From: Chryseobacterium panacisoli
GTDB taxonomy: Bacteria > Bacteroidota > Bacteroidia > Flavobacteriales > Weeksellaceae
DNA length: 64,000 bases
Reading direction: 5' to 3'
NCBI RefSeq assembly: GCF_008274625.1
Contig: NZ_VTRU01000002.1
Span: 372,001 to 436,000 of the forward strand
The translations under genes and the position numbers were made by a program. Shown in pieces: positions 1 through 9,666 of this stretch. The notes under the pieces are model-generated. The model ran no database searches, had not been told where the DNA came from, and was given only the letters and a program-made list of their open reading frames with translations. The stretch's first letter is position 1. Each line of letters starts with the position of its first letter.

Positions 1-114
1 TTGGGCTTTTCCTACATTCGTCCATTCTGTAAAACCTTTTCCCCACCATTCGTCATTTTCGGGGACGGGGTGGTATTGAGGGAGGTAGAATGCAATGGGT
101 TTTATTTTTTTCAT
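1..114 (-). CDS. WbsX-type glycosyltransferase/GH99-like protein, N-terminal fragment
   Basis: The reverse strand from an ATG at 112-114 reads to the window edge without a stop, giving 38 residues. They contain [10 protein letters not shown] followed by [13 protein letters not shown], the characteristic opening of the WbsX / glycoside-hydrolase-99-like family found in polysaccharide loci. Family members are thought to build or modify surface glycans. It lies 19 bp downstream of the family 2 glycosyltransferase on the same strand, so it is probably the next gene of the same operon. Only the N-terminus is visible, so catalytic residues cannot be assessed. Confidence 0.82.
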   Translation of the reverse strand, partial: MKKIKPIAFYLPQYHPVPENDEWWGKGFTEWTNVGKAQ

Positions 115-133
115 AATTGATTTAAGAATAATG

Positions 134-1054
134 TTACCAACTTTTATAATAAACTTTCTGAAGATAATGCAGTGTATTAAAAGTAAACTTCCCTACATTT
201 CTTAAAATTAATTTTTCAGTAAGTGTTTTATTATCAAGTTCTCTAAGGTATTTTTTATGACCTTCAGTCAATCTGTTTTCTTTGTAAGCCTCATGGATAA
301 GTTTTAGTATTTTCTTTTTCATTTCAGGCTGTTCTTTGTGCTTCAGATAAATATCAAAATACGATACATCTAAAAAGTTTTTCTTTTTATGAGAATTTGT
401 AGCATGCATTCTATAGCTGCAGGACTTGTAATCATCATAAATGAAATCATATTTTTGGCTTAATCTCAGCCACATATCGTAATCTTCAAAAGTTAGAGTT
501 TCATCCCAACCTCCAATCTCCTTTATGATAGAAGATTTGGTGACACATGACATGGCAGGAAGAAAATTATCTTCGAGTAATCTTTTGTAAAAATTTCCGG
601 ATTCAATCGTCAGATACCTGTGAAAATAGGGGATAAAAGTATTTTGAAAACGTACTGAATTATCATCTATGATGTGAGCATTTGAAAATACCAAAGCTTC
701 ATTAGGAGACGAATTTTCAAGCAGAGCCACATGTCTTTCTATTTTGTCAGGCTCCATAAGGTCATCAAGGGCTATGGTAATAAGATATTTGCCCTTTGAT
801 ATATTCAATAGCTCGTTTAATGATTTACAGATCCCTTTGTTTTGAGAATGGGGAATGAACTGGATATCCAGCTGGGGATTATCTTTGATCCAATTATTGA
901 TGACTTTTACAGAATTGTCTTTAGAACAGTCGTCACAAATCAGGATCTCAATATTTCTATATTTCTGAGATTTGAAACTTTCTAAAGATTCTGTTACAAA
1001 CCGTTCCTGGTTGTAACTAAGGCATAAAATCGAAACCAGAGGCAATTCTGTCAT
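134..1054 (-). CDS. Family 2 glycosyltransferase
   Basis: This 306-residue protein has the GT-A fold of family 2 glycosyltransferases. [14 protein letters not shown] at the N-terminus is the nucleotide-binding first strand, [12 protein letters not shown] carries the conserved Asp pair, and LDDLMEPDK near residue 98 occupies the metal-binding DxD position. GGWDE followed by [10 protein letters not shown] near residues 183-200 supplies the usual catalytic-base ED motif. No membrane segments are apparent, so it is probably a cytoplasmic enzyme acting at the inner membrane on a lipid-linked glycan. Donor and acceptor cannot be deduced. It sits between the aminotransferase and the WbsX-type gene in a surface-polysaccharide operon. 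Confidence 0.9.
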   Translation of the reverse strand: MTELPLVSILCLSYNQERFVTESLESFKSQKYRNIEILICDDCSKDNSVKVINNWIKDNPQLDIQFIPHSQNKGICKSLNELLNISKGKYLITIALDDLMEPDKIERHVALLENSSPNEALVFSNAHIIDDNSVRFQNTFIPYFHRYLTIESGNFYKRLLEDNFLPAMSCVTKSSIIKEIGGWDETLTFEDYDMWLRLSQKYDFIYDDYKSCSYRMHATNSHKKKNFLDVSYFDIYLKHKEQPEMKKKILKLIHEAYKENRLTEGHKKYLRELDNKTLTEKLILRNVGKFTFNTLHYLQKVYYKSW

Positions 1055-1102
1055 GATATTTTACTTTATTGAATTCAAGCTTTTTTATAAGAGTTAAAAA
1101 CT

Positions 1103-2203
1103 TTAAAATCCATTTACAATTTCTATTACTTTTTCAATTTCTTCCTCTGTCATTACAGGGGAAATAGGTAAACTTAATACTTCTTCATGGATTTTTTCAC
1201 TGATCGGGAAAGACTGATCATTCCATTCTTTATAAGCTTGCTGCCTATGAGGTGGGATAGGGTAGTGTATCAGTGTTTGAATACCATTTTCAGTTAAATA
1301 CTTTTGAAGCTCATCACGGTTTTCTGTTCTGATGACAAATAAATGCCAAACATGTTCATTTTCATCAGCTGGGTTTTCCGGAAGAATTATTTTGGGGTTT
1401 GATATTTCTGCAATATACTTTTTTGCAATATTTTTTCTTACCGAATTTTCTTCATCAATATATTTTAACTTAATGTTCAAAACGGCAGCCTGTATTTCAT
1501 CCAATCTTGAGTTTAGTCCCTGATAAATATTGACATATTTCTGATTAGATCCATAGTTGGCCAGTGCTCTGATTACTTTTGCTAAATCGTCATCATTGGT
1601 TGTAATAGCTCCTGCATCTCCCAAAGCCCCCAGGTTTTTTCCGGGATAAAAACTAAAACCGGCAGCATCTCCTAAATTTCCTGTTTTTTTTCCGTTTATT
1701 ATTGCACCAATAGCCTGAGCATTATCTTCTATTAGTTTTAACTGATGTTTTTCTGCTAAATCTTTAAGATGATCTGTGAAAACAGTGCGCCCGTATAGAT
1801 GAACAATCAGAATTCCTTTTGTTTTTGAAGTGATTTTTTCTTCAATTTTTGTGATGTCAATATTATAATTATTAATATCAGGCTCTACAAGAACAGGAAT
1901 CAGGCCATTGTCTGAAATGGCAAGAATGGATGCAATATAAGTATTGGATGGGACAAGGATTTCATCCCCACGATCCATAATTCCCATTTCAATATATCCT
2001 CGAAGAATAAGGCGTAATGCATCTAAACCATTAGCAACACCAATGGCGTGTTTAGCCCCAATATATTGAGAAAGATTGCTTTCAAATGAAGAAAGTTCCT
2101 GTCCCATAAGATACCATCCGGAACGGAAAACCTGTGAAAGTTTTGTTTCAATTTCTTCCTGATGCTTTAAATTGATTTTTTGTAAGTCTAAAAATTTAAT
2201 CAT
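1103..2203 (-). CDS. DegT/DnrJ/EryC1 sugar aminotransferase (FdtB/QdtB-like)
   Basis: This 366-residue PLP-dependent aminotransferase acts on nucleotide-linked keto-sugars. The Schiff-base lysine is K189 in [15 protein letters not shown], and the PLP-contacting Asp and Gln are D160 and Q163 in [20 protein letters not shown] is typical of the family. With the 3,4-ketoisomerase and hexapeptide acyltransferase just upstream, the best assignment is the 3-aminotransferase making dTDP-3-amino-3,6-dideoxyhexose (FdtB for the galacto form, QdtB for the gluco form). The stereochemistry cannot be read from sequence. It begins 4 bp after the acyltransferase-3 gene ends, indicating one transcript. Confidence 0.88.
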   Translation of the reverse strand: MIKFLDLQKINLKHQEEIETKLSQVFRSGWYLMGQELSSFESNLSQYIGAKHAIGVANGLDALRLILRGYIEMGIMDRGDEILVPSNTYIASILAISDNGLIPVLVEPDINNYNIDITKIEEKITSKTKGILIVHLYGRTVFTDHLKDLAEKHQLKLIEDNAQAIGAIINGKKTGNLGDAAGFSFYPGKNLGALGDAGAITTNDDDLAKVIRALANYGSNQKYVNIYQGLNSRLDEIQAAVLNIKLKYIDEENSVRKNIAKKYIAEISNPKIILPENPADENEHVWHLFVIRTENRDELQKYLTENGIQTLIHYPIPPHRQQAYKEWNDQSFPISEKIHEEVLSLPISPVMTEEEIEKVIEIVNGF

Positions 2204-2207
2204 CTCT

Positions 2208-4082
2208 TTAATTATCTTTATTTGTGTTGTTGTTCAGTGTTGTGTATATTTTTTGTGATAATATATTTTTATATTGCTCCGTACCAAACAGTGTTAAATG
2301 GTTGGTGTCATAGATGTATGGGTAGTTTTCTGAAGAGACTTTGCTAATCTTTACATTAAGCAGATCAATATATTGATCCCCCAAATAGTTTTTTAAAAAA
2401 GTATTGAATCTTTCAGTCTCCCTGATTTTCTTTTCCTCTGTATACATATTTGCATTATACTTTTTCTTGATATAGTAGTAGGTTGGAAAATCTATAACGT
2501 AAAAATCAGTCATACCTATGTAAACAGTTGGTATTTTATATTTTGAAAAATACTGTTCTGTTGTTTTAAGATTGTTTTTTATCTCTTTTTCAGGATATCC
2601 CGAATAATTAACATTGATAATGATAAGGTCTATATTTTTATAATATTTAGGGAAATATTCGGTGAATATATAATTGAAATACTGTACAGGATTAGGATAA
2701 ATGCCTTTAGAGTTTTCCATTGGATAAGTAGCATCTGCGGTAATCTGAATAAGGTTGATATCTTTTTTATCTGCAAAGATATTATTAACGGTTTCAGAAA
2801 ACATTCCTGCATGGCTGTCTCCTAAAAGAACGATATTTTTTTTATCAGAAACAGGAACATCAAGATTCTGTATAATCGTTTTATAATCCTTTTTATGCGT
2901 AAGATGTTTGACGTCAATTTTATACTGATCTTCAGCTTTTTTGCTATACTTATAGCTCGAGGTAGTATTGATCAGGTTTTTATTTTCATTTGTATATTTC
3001 TCAGCATCTACTTTAGTAATTGAGAATGAAAAAATAAATATAATCAGACTCACTGCCAGAACTGATTTAGCCTTATTAGAATAGTTTCTTTTTTCGATGC
3101 CTTCGTAGGAAAGTACAGCAAGAACTAATGAAATGCATATTGCTAGAATACGATATTTCAAACTCGTATCTACTTCAAAAAACAGGATGAATACATACAA
3201 TGGCCAATGGTAGAGATACAGGGAATAAGATATATTTCCCAGATAGGTAACTATTTTATTTTTATATGCTGTGAATTCATAATTCATGCTGATGAGCAGT
3301 GCTGTAAAGAACACCGGAATTATAGTGTACAATGATGGCCATGAAGAAGCATGAAAGAGAAAAATAAAAGATATTACTGCTGAAAGTGAGGTCAAAGCCA
3401 ATACCAGCTTTACCTTTTTCGGAGTATGCTGCATTTTGTCTTCCAAAAAAAATGCAACTCCGCCCAGCATCATTTCCCATGCTCTGGGATAAAAAATGTA
3501 AAAAGAGAAATCAGGATCATAACTTCTATGGATTAGCATAGTAGCAAACGAAATAAAAGCTAATGCTAAAAAGGCTGCAATAAAGATGTTCTTTTTAGTG
3601 GTATATAGTTTCCTTAAGAGAAGTAATATGAGCGGATAGATTAAATAGAACTGCCATTCTACGGAAAGAGACCATGAATGTAAAAGAAAGTTGTATTGAG
3701 AAGATGAGTCGAAATATCCGTTATTCAGATAATAATAAATATTTGAAAAAAATAGGACACTGGAAAAAGCACTTCTAAAAAAGTTGACAATCTGTGGTTG
3801 AAGAAAAAGAAATATCAGGAATGAGAAAACCACTACTACTCCTAAAAGTGCAGGAATAATTCTGATAATTCTTCTTCTGTAAAAATCCCATAGATTAAAG
3901 CTTCCCTTATCAAAGGAGGACAAAATAATTTTGGTCATTAAAAAACCTGAAATAACAAAGAATATGTCGACACCGATAAATCCGGATTTAAACCATTGAA
4001 ATTTATAATGATAGAAAAGAACGGCGAGTACAGAAAATGCCCGCAGAAAAGAAATATCGTATCTGAAACTATTGTTTTTCAA
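2208..4082 (-). CDS. Acyltransferase family 3 protein with SGNH domain (OafA/YrhL-like)
   Basis: This 624-residue membrane protein has two parts. The N-terminal half, to about residue 350, carries the acyltransferase-3 fold: [19 protein letters not shown] supplies the conserved R and H, followed by [14 protein letters not shown] and about ten hydrophobic segments. The C-terminal half is a probable periplasmic SGNH hydrolase-like domain with [13 protein letters not shown] (nucleophile Ser) and DTNHLTLFG (catalytic D-x-x-H). Such proteins O-acetylate lipopolysaccharide or capsule sugars. The start codon is TTG (4080-4082); the N-terminal motif lies only a few residues in, which supports it. The gene sits inside the polysaccharide operon, 9 bp from the hexapeptide acyltransferase. 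Confidence 0.9.
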   Translation of the reverse strand: MKNNSFRYDISFLRAFSVLAVLFYHYKFQWFKSGFIGVDIFFVISGFLMTKIILSSFDKGSFNLWDFYRRRIIRIIPALLGVVVVFSFLIFLFLQPQIVNFFRSAFSSVLFFSNIYYYLNNGYFDSSSQYNFLLHSWSLSVEWQFYLIYPLILLLLRKLYTTKKNIFIAAFLALAFISFATMLIHRSYDPDFSFYIFYPRAWEMMLGGVAFFLEDKMQHTPKKVKLVLALTSLSAVISFIFLFHASSWPSLYTIIPVFFTALLISMNYEFTAYKNKIVTYLGNISYSLYLYHWPLYVFILFFEVDTSLKYRILAICISLVLAVLSYEGIEKRNYSNKAKSVLAVSLIIFIFSFSITKVDAEKYTNENKNLINTTSSYKYSKKAEDQYKIDVKHLTHKKDYKTIIQNLDVPVSDKKNIVLLGDSHAGMFSETVNNIFADKKDINLIQITADATYPMENSKGIYPNPVQYFNYIFTEYFPKYYKNIDLIIINVNYSGYPEKEIKNNLKTTEQYFSKYKIPTVYIGMTDFYVIDFPTYYYIKKKYNANMYTEEKKIRETERFNTFLKNYLGDQYIDLLNVKISKVSSENYPYIYDTNHLTLFGTEQYKNILSQKIYTTLNNNTNKDN

Positions 4083-4091
4083 TTATTTTGC

Positions 4092-4871
4092 TTAATCGTT
4101 TTCGTATCCGTTTTCTTTTTTCCATTCATCAAACCCTTCTTTTTCCCAAGGCAGACCTCTTGAAAAGTTATAAGGCCACGGGTAATGAGATTTTCCCGTT
4201 TCTCTCGATTTCATTTCTCGGACATCCTTGATTTTTCTTCCAGGATTCCCAAGAATTAAAGAATAATCTTCATAATTACCCCCAACCAAGGATTGTGCAC
4301 CTACCAAACAATGCTTCCCGATTACGGTTCCGGGTAGTAAAACAGTACCTACAGCTATCTGGGAAAAATCTCCGATAGTAGCACCTATACACACATCAGA
4401 AGGAGGAGTAGGGTCATTAGTAAATACTACATAAGGATAAATGAAAACAAAATTTCCTATGGTAGACTTTTGACCAATATGCACATTGCTGTGAAGCCAG
4501 CAGTTATTACCAAAAGTAACATGTCCCTGTATATCTGTAACCGTTCCCAGTCTGCAGTTGTTTCCGAAAACAGAGTTCTCTCTTATCGTAACCCTGTGGC
4601 CGGTAGAAAAATTATTACCAAAACGGGATCCTGCATATAAGATAGTGTGGCTTCTTATTAATGCATTTTCGCCGATTATGGTTTCAGGGTTTACATAATC
4701 ATCTTTAAAATAATAATCATTAAGCGGTTCCCCGATAATACAATCATTAGAAATAATAGAATTATCGCCGATAATCACATTGTCATAGATTACAGTATTG
4801 TCACCTATTTTTACATTTTTACCTATTTTGGCTTTATCGCTTATTGAGACGTTTCTGTTATTAAATTTCAT
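4092..4871 (-). CDS. Left-handed beta-helix acyltransferase (FdtC/QdtC-like)
   Basis: This protein is built from hexapeptide repeats (IGKNVKIGDNTVIYDNVIIGDN and many more), the left-handed parallel beta-helix of acetyl-CoA-dependent sugar N-acyltransferases. I place the start at the ATG at 4869-4871 (259 aa), overlapping the ketoisomerase gene by 11 bp. A longer reading to 4955 would only add residues encoded inside that gene and lacks the beta-helix opening. In this context it would acetylate the 3-amino group made by the neighbouring aminotransferase, giving dTDP-Fuc3NAc or dTDP-Qui3NAc. The final region, ILGNPGRKIKDVREM, is the usual end of the helix. Confidence 0.87.
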   Translation of the reverse strand: MKFNNRNVSISDKAKIGKNVKIGDNTVIYDNVIIGDNSIISNDCIIGEPLNDYYFKDDYVNPETIIGENALIRSHTILYAGSRFGNNFSTGHRVTIRENSVFGNNCRLGTVTDIQGHVTFGNNCWLHSNVHIGQKSTIGNFVFIYPYVVFTNDPTPPSDVCIGATIGDFSQIAVGTVLLPGTVIGKHCLVGAQSLVGGNYEDYSLILGNPGRKIKDVREMKSRETGKSHYPWPYNFSRGLPWEKEGFDEWKKENGYEND

Positions 4872-5268
4872 TGGGGTAATCTTTAAAGTCTTGATAATTT
4901 CTAAAATAGTCATCCTCATCATAAAGTTCGGAAGCCAAACATAATAATACTGCACTATGACTGAACTTTATGTCTCTCCATACTAATTTAGGGATATATA
5001 AACCTGTATTGGGACTATCTAATACGAAAACCTCTTTTTTACCATCTTTATCTTCCGTATTGAAAGTAATGGTACCCGCTACAGCAACAATGAGTTGTTG
5101 AAGATTTTTATGGGCATGTCCTCCACGGCTTACATCCTGTGGAGTATAATAAGTCCAGTATACTCTTTTAATATCAAAAGGTACATCTTTCTGTGCTTCA
5201 GAAATAGTAATATATCCCAGTTCAGGTGAACCTATTTTATTCAAATTTATTATATGGGGGCCTTTCAT
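4861..5268 (-). CDS. dTDP-4-keto-6-deoxyhexose 3,4-ketoisomerase (FdtA/QdtA-like, WxcM-type cupin)
   Basis: This 135-residue single-domain cupin has the length and signature of sugar 3,4-ketoisomerases. SRGGHAHKNLQQLIV (residues 47-61) holds the paired histidines H51 and H53 that act in proton transfer in this family, and GLYIPKLVWRDI is the second cupin motif. The enzyme would move the keto group of dTDP-4-keto-6-deoxyglucose, the RmlB product, to C3. Its coding end overlaps the acyltransferase start, suggesting translational coupling. FdtA and QdtA differ in C4 stereochemistry and cannot be separated by eye. Confidence 0.88.
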   Translation of the reverse strand: MKGPHIINLNKIGSPELGYITISEAQKDVPFDIKRVYWTYYTPQDVSRGGHAHKNLQQLIVAVAGTITFNTEDKDGKKEVFVLDSPNTGLYIPKLVWRDIKFSHSAVLLCLASELYDEDDYFRNYQDFKDYPNEI

Positions 5269-5311
5269 AAAGTTGTTTTTGATGAGATGATAAAACGAAT
5301 GTTAGAGACAA

Positions 5312-6571
5312 TTATGGTGCTTGTACTTTATATTCAAATTGAGGTCTGGTTACTCCAGGGTAAATATACATGATGTCTCCTACCTTTACATTTTCTACTT
5401 CAAATCCGATAAAATTATCAATTCCATATAGAAGAGTTTTTTGATCTTTTCCAAAGTAAAGTTTAAAATAATAATTTCCTGCATTCAGAAGCCCTGTAGG
5501 AATATCAAACTCTACAGTATATTCGCCGACTTTTGCGTCTCCTTTTGCTGAAACAAATTTTCCAACATGGAAAATCACCAACTCATCGTAGTTTTTCAAT
5601 TCAAAGGTTGTGTCAAGTGTAATATCAGGACAATAATTATGAAAAACAAGTTTAACATGCACCCCGGAATCAATATCCAATAATTCTCCTTTAATTGGGG
5701 TTACTGAAAACTCTTTAATCCTGATATTTTCATTACCCATAGCTTCATCAAGATTTCCATTATAGGTATAAGAACTTTCTCTTGCGCTGCTTTTTTGATA
5801 TTCTATAATGGTGCTGAGAATATCACCTTGATAATCAATTTGGCCATGGTTTAAAAGAATTCCTTTTGTACAGAGTTCTTTAACGGCTGTCATATTATGA
5901 CTTACAAAAAGAATAGTACGGCCTTCTCCTCTCGTTACATCATTCATTTTACCAAGGCATTTTTTCTGAAATTCTGCATCTCCCACAGCCAATACTTCGT
6001 CCACAATAAGAATTTCAGACTCTAAGTGAGCAGCAACAGCAAATGCAAGACGCACATACATTCCGGAAGAGTATCTTTTAACGGGGGTGTCAATATATCT
6101 TTCAACGCCTGAAAAATCTACGATTTCATCAAACTTTCTTGTAATTTCCTTTCTTGTCATCCCTAGGATGGCACCATTAAGAAAGACATTTTCCCTTCCT
6201 GTCATTTCAGGGTGGAATCCTGTTCCTACTTCCAATAGAGAGGCTATTCTTCCGTTGGTATGAATCTGTCCTGTTGTGGGTTTTGTAACTTTACTCAATA
6301 CCTTTAATAGGGTAGATTTTCCCGCACCATTTCTTCCGATAATTCCAACAGCATCTCCTTTCTCGATTTCAAAATTGATATCACGAAGAGACCATACATA
6401 TTCAGAATCTCCTTTTGTAGTTCTGTCGTTTGTTTCTCCAATCTTAAGATAAGGGTCTTCTTTTCCCCTTACTTTATGCCAGAATCTGTTGAGGTCATGA
6501 GACAGAGTTCCTGTACCGACTTGTCCCAGACGGTATTGTTTAGATATGTTTTCTGCTTTTAAAGCCAGCAT
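5312..6571 (-). CDS. wzt: Polysaccharide ABC exporter, ATP-binding subunit (Wzt-like)
   Basis: This 419-residue ATPase powers export of a finished polysaccharide across the inner membrane. Walker A is GRNGAGKS (residues 79-86), the ABC signature is YSSGM (167-171) and Walker B is ILIVDE (187-192), followed by the D-loop. After the nucleotide-binding domain there is an extra C-terminal beta-rich region of about 150 residues (about 270-419). This resembles the Wzt carbohydrate-binding domain that recognises the terminal modification of an O-antigen. It follows the permease gene by 33 bp. The C-terminal domain suggests that a capped polymer is exported. Confidence 0.92.
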   Translation of the reverse strand: MLALKAENISKQYRLGQVGTGTLSHDLNRFWHKVRGKEDPYLKIGETNDRTTKGDSEYVWSLRDINFEIEKGDAVGIIGRNGAGKSTLLKVLSKVTKPTTGQIHTNGRIASLLEVGTGFHPEMTGRENVFLNGAILGMTRKEITRKFDEIVDFSGVERYIDTPVKRYSSGMYVRLAFAVAAHLESEILIVDEVLAVGDAEFQKKCLGKMNDVTRGEGRTILFVSHNMTAVKELCTKGILLNHGQIDYQGDILSTIIEYQKSSARESSYTYNGNLDEAMGNENIRIKEFSVTPIKGELLDIDSGVHVKLVFHNYCPDITLDTTFELKNYDELVIFHVGKFVSAKGDAKVGEYTVEFDIPTGLLNAGNYYFKLYFGKDQKTLLYGIDNFIGFEVENVKVGDIMYIYPGVTRPQFEYKVQAP

Positions 6572-6604
6572 GTTTTTTTAATTTAAATATTTGAAAGAAA
6601 ATAA

Positions 6605-7453
6605 TTACACCGTATCCATAAAAGTTTTTTCAACTTTATTGAATACAACAATTCCTATCATTAAAAGGATAAGAATAATAGCAGTACTAATTCCCAACAT
6701 GGTAGGAGAAAAGTCTCCAACACCAATCCAGGCATATTTAAAACACTCAAAAATACCGGTTAAAGGGTTATAGTAGGCCAGATTTTTAAAGAATCCCGGT
6801 AATGAAGAGACAGGGTATATTACTGGAGTTGCATACATATATAAACTTACTCCAAAACCTAACAGCATTGCCAAATCTTTATATTTTGTAGTAAGGGCAG
6901 AAAATATCATTCCAACACCTAATGCAAAAAGCGCCATCAGAAATATAAGAAATGGGGTTGCCAGAATCCAGATATTAGGATGGGCTTCTCCTTTATAGTA
7001 ATAATAAGCCCACGCAAGGATGAATAGAATAAACTGTACTCCAAACCTCATAAGGTTAGAGATGACGATTGACAATGGGGTAACCAGTCTTGGAAAATAC
7101 ACTTTTCCGAAAATTCCGGCATTTCCTGTAAAAGTGGAGGATGTAGCCAGTAAAGAAGAAGAAAAATAATTCCAAAGAGTAACGCCGGCCAGATAAAAAA
7201 GAAGAGGCGGTGCTCCATCTGTTGGGAGTTTCGCAATTCTTCCAAAAATAACCAGATATACGATGGTTGTTAGAATGGGATTGATAAAAAACCATATAGG
7301 TCCTAAAATAGTCTGCTTAAAACTGGATATAAAATCTCTCTTTACAAACATATAAACAAGATCTTTGTATTTCCAGACTTCTTTTAGTTTCAAGTCAAAT
7401 AACGAATGATCTGCACCAATCGTCTCAGTCCACTTCTGTTGTGGTTCATTCAT
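6605..7453 (-). CDS. wzm: Polysaccharide ABC exporter, permease subunit (Wzm-like)
   Basis: This integral membrane protein of 282 residues belongs to the ABC-2 / Wzm permease family. A soluble N-terminal stretch (KYKDLVYMFVKRDFISSFKQ) is followed by TILGPIWFFINP and about six hydrophobic segments. It would form the membrane channel with the adjacent Wzt. The reading frame also allows a TTG start at 7471, but the ATG at 7451-7453 fits better: the Bacteroidota -7-like element at 7469-7476 would place transcription initiation between the two. An rmlA terminator lies upstream, so this gene probably begins a separate transcript. Confidence 0.9.
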   Translation of the reverse strand: MNEPQQKWTETIGADHSLFDLKLKEVWKYKDLVYMFVKRDFISSFKQTILGPIWFFINPILTTIVYLVIFGRIAKLPTDGAPPLLFYLAGVTLWNYFSSSLLATSSTFTGNAGIFGKVYFPRLVTPLSIVISNLMRFGVQFILFILAWAYYYYKGEAHPNIWILATPFLIFLMALFALGVGMIFSALTTKYKDLAMLLGFGVSLYMYATPVIYPVSSLPGFFKNLAYYNPLTGIFECFKYAWIGVGDFSPTMLGISTAIILILLMIGIVVFNKVEKTFMDTV

Positions 7454-7468
7454 CTGTGTAAGTTTTTG

Positions 7469-7476
7469 CAAATTTA
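7469..7476 (-). promoter_or_regulatory. Candidate Bacteroidota -7 element for wzm
   Basis: The reverse strand reads TAAATTTG, a match to TAnnTTTG, about 16 bp upstream of the chosen wzm ATG and downstream of the rmlA terminator. No clear -33 TTTG was found. The region is AT-rich, so a chance match is possible. Confidence 0.4.
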
Positions 7477-7570
7477 TAATAATTAATTCTTACCGTACCT
7501 TTTCGTTTATAAATTTTCATGATAAATAAAACTAAAAATCAACAACTAATATATTGATAATTGATGGTAT

Positions 7571-7602
7571 GAACAAAAACTATTGGCCATAAAGCCAATA
7601 GT
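7571..7602 (-). terminator. Intrinsic terminator after rmlA
   Basis: On the reverse strand ACTATTGGC pairs with GCCAATAGT across a short loop, and TTTTTGTTC follows. It begins about 25 bp past the rmlA stop codon and separates the sugar-nucleotide genes from the exporter genes. Confidence 0.75.
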
Positions 7603-7627
7603 CTATGATTTTTATAAATTATATTTG

Positions 7628-8491
7628 TTATTTCCCGATAAGTTGTTTCAGATATTCACCATAGCCGCTTTTGCCATATTTTGCCGCAGTTTCAAGCAGT
7701 TTTTCTTCATTAATGAATTTATTCCTGAACGCTATTTCTTCAATACAGCCGATTTTAAACCCTTGTCTTTTTTCTATAACACTTACAAATTCTGAAGCGT
7801 CATGAAGAGAATCAAAAGTTCCGGTGTCCAGCCATGCAGTGCCTCTGTCAAGAACTGCAACCTCAAGCTTTTCGTTTTTTAAATAGACATTATTAATATC
7901 GGTGATTTCCAGCTCTCCTCTTGCAGAGGGTTTGATGTTTTTAGCAATTTCTACCACATCATTATCATAAAAGTAAAGACCCGGTACTGCATAATTTGAC
8001 TTAGGGTTTATAGGTTTTTCTTCAATAGAGACAGCTTTTAAATCTTTATCAAATTCTACAACACCATATCTTTCGGGGTCGGCAACGTGATAGGCGAAAA
8101 CAACTCCTCCATTCGGGTTTGTTTTATTTTTCAGTAAAGTTCCCATTTCGGAACCGTAGAAAATATTATCACCCAATACCAGTGCAGCAGAATCATTGCC
8201 AATAAACTGATCCCCCAAAATAAATGCCTGTGCTAAACCATCAGGGCTTGGCTGTACAACATATTCTATATTACAGCCAATTTGGGAACCATCTCCCAAA
8301 AGTTTGATAAACCCGGCCTGGTCGTGTGGGGTCGTAATGATTAGGATATCCTTGATTCCGGCTAAAAGAAGTGTGGAAAGCGGATAATAGATCATTGGTT
8401 TGTCATAAACAGGCATCAGCTGCTTGCTTACGGCAATGGTTAGAGGGTAAAGTCTTGTTCCGGAACCTCCGGCTAATATTATTCCTTTCAT
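7628..8491 (-). CDS. rmlA: Glucose-1-phosphate thymidylyltransferase
   Basis: This 287-residue enzyme makes dTDP-glucose from dTTP and glucose-1-phosphate, the entry step to dTDP-deoxysugars. The N-terminus [18 protein letters not shown] carries the nucleotide-binding GGSGTR motif, followed by the substrate-contacting lysine in [32 protein letters not shown] and [10 protein letters not shown] are also conserved. The length equals the family norm. It follows rmlB by 91 bp and ends at a strong terminator. rmlC and rmlD are not present, so the dTDP-glucose probably feeds the 3-acetamido sugar branch. Confidence 0.95.
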   Translation of the reverse strand: MKGIILAGGSGTRLYPLTIAVSKQLMPVYDKPMIYYPLSTLLLAGIKDILIITTPHDQAGFIKLLGDGSQIGCNIEYVVQPSPDGLAQAFILGDQFIGNDSAALVLGDNIFYGSEMGTLLKNKTNPNGGVVFAYHVADPERYGVVEFDKDLKAVSIEEKPINPKSNYAVPGLYFYDNDVVEIAKNIKPSARGELEITDINNVYLKNEKLEVAVLDRGTAWLDTGTFDSLHDASEFVSVIEKRQGFKIGCIEEIAFRNKFINEEKLLETAAKYGKSGYGEYLKQLIGK

Positions 8492-8582
8492 TTGGTGGTG
8501 CGTATTACGCTTATTTTCTTTTGTGTTATAAATTGATTTTTATTTTGCTATTTCAGGATTGCTCCTTCCATAGCTAAGACCT

Positions 8583-9662
8583 TTAGCTGTATTGTTTGCT
8601 GTAGTAATCCTGATAATTTCCGGAAGTTACATTTTCAAGCCATTCTTTATTTTCAAGATACCAGTCTATAGTTTTTCCCAGCCCTTCTTCAAAAGTCACT
8701 GATGGTTTCCAGCCTAAATCTTTATTTAATTTCGTGGCATCAATAGCATAACGTTTGTCATGGCCGGGTCTGTCCTTTACAAAAGTGATCAGTTTTTCAG
8801 AGTAGCCTTCCGGTCTTTCCAGCTTTGCATCCATTTGCTTGATCAGTTCTTTTACAAGATCAATATTCTGCCACTCATTGAATCCTCCGATATTGTAAGT
8901 CTCACCAGTTTTTGCTTCCATAAAAATTTGATGAATTGCTTTGGCGTGATCAATTACAAATAACCAGTCCCTCGTATATTTTCCATCACCATAAATAGGA
9001 AGAGGTCTTTCGTTGATGATATTTGAAATACAAAGAGGAATCAGTTTTTCAGGAAAATGATTCGGACCATAATTATTAGAACAGTTGGATACGATGAAAG
9101 GCATTCCGTAAGTATTTCCGTAAGCCCTTACCAAATGGTCAGAAGCTGCTTTTGAAGCAGAATACGGAGATTGTGGGTCGTATGGAGTTGTTTCTAAAAA
9201 GAATCCTGTTTCACCCAGACTTCCATATACTTCATCAGTAGAAATATGGTAGAACAGGTTGGTTCTTTTTTCATCCGGGAATCTGCCATGGGTGTGGTCA
9301 GGGTTTAATGTCCAGAACTCTTTACAGAGATTCAGAAGATTGGCTGTTCCGTTTACATTGGTGTTAATAAACGCCATCGGATCGGTAATACTTCTGTCTA
9401 CATGACTTTCTGCCGCCAAATGTACTACAGCATCGGGATTATATTTTTCAAAAACCTTTCTGAGTTCTTCCGGGTTTGTGATGTCTGCTTTTTCGAAAAC
9501 GTAATTGGGCTCATTTTCAATGTCCTTTAAGTTTTCAAGATTTCCGGCGTAGGTGAGGGCATCAAGATTGATGATCTTTGTATCCGGATTGTTTTTTACA
9601 AATTCTCTTACAACATGGGAGCCGATGAATCCGGCACCTCCTGTAATGATAATGTTTTTCAT
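8583..9662 (-). CDS. rmlB: dTDP-glucose 4,6-dehydratase
   Basis: This 359-residue extended short-chain dehydrogenase converts dTDP-glucose to dTDP-4-keto-6-deoxyglucose. The Rossmann motif is GGAGFIGSHV at residues 7-16. HLAAESHVDRSI, STDEVYG and the catalytic tyrosine-lysine pair in YSASKAASD are all present. GRFPDEKRTNLFYHISTDE contains a small loop inserted before the catalytic region. It begins 4 bp after ugd ends, so the two are cotranscribed. Its product is the substrate of the 3,4-ketoisomerase encoded at 4861-5268. Confidence 0.95.
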   Translation of the reverse strand: MKNIIITGGAGFIGSHVVREFVKNNPDTKIINLDALTYAGNLENLKDIENEPNYVFEKADITNPEELRKVFEKYNPDAVVHLAAESHVDRSITDPMAFINTNVNGTANLLNLCKEFWTLNPDHTHGRFPDEKRTNLFYHISTDEVYGSLGETGFFLETTPYDPQSPYSASKAASDHLVRAYGNTYGMPFIVSNCSNNYGPNHFPEKLIPLCISNIINERPLPIYGDGKYTRDWLFVIDHAKAIHQIFMEAKTGETYNIGGFNEWQNIDLVKELIKQMDAKLERPEGYSEKLITFVKDRPGHDKRYAIDATKLNKDLGWKPSVTFEEGLGKTIDWYLENKEWLENVTSGNYQDYYSKQYS

Positions 9663-9666
9663 TTGT

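Noticed and set aside
4872..4955. Longer N-terminus of the hexapeptide acyltransferase
   Set aside because: It lies inside the ketoisomerase gene in another frame and has no beta-helix repeat.
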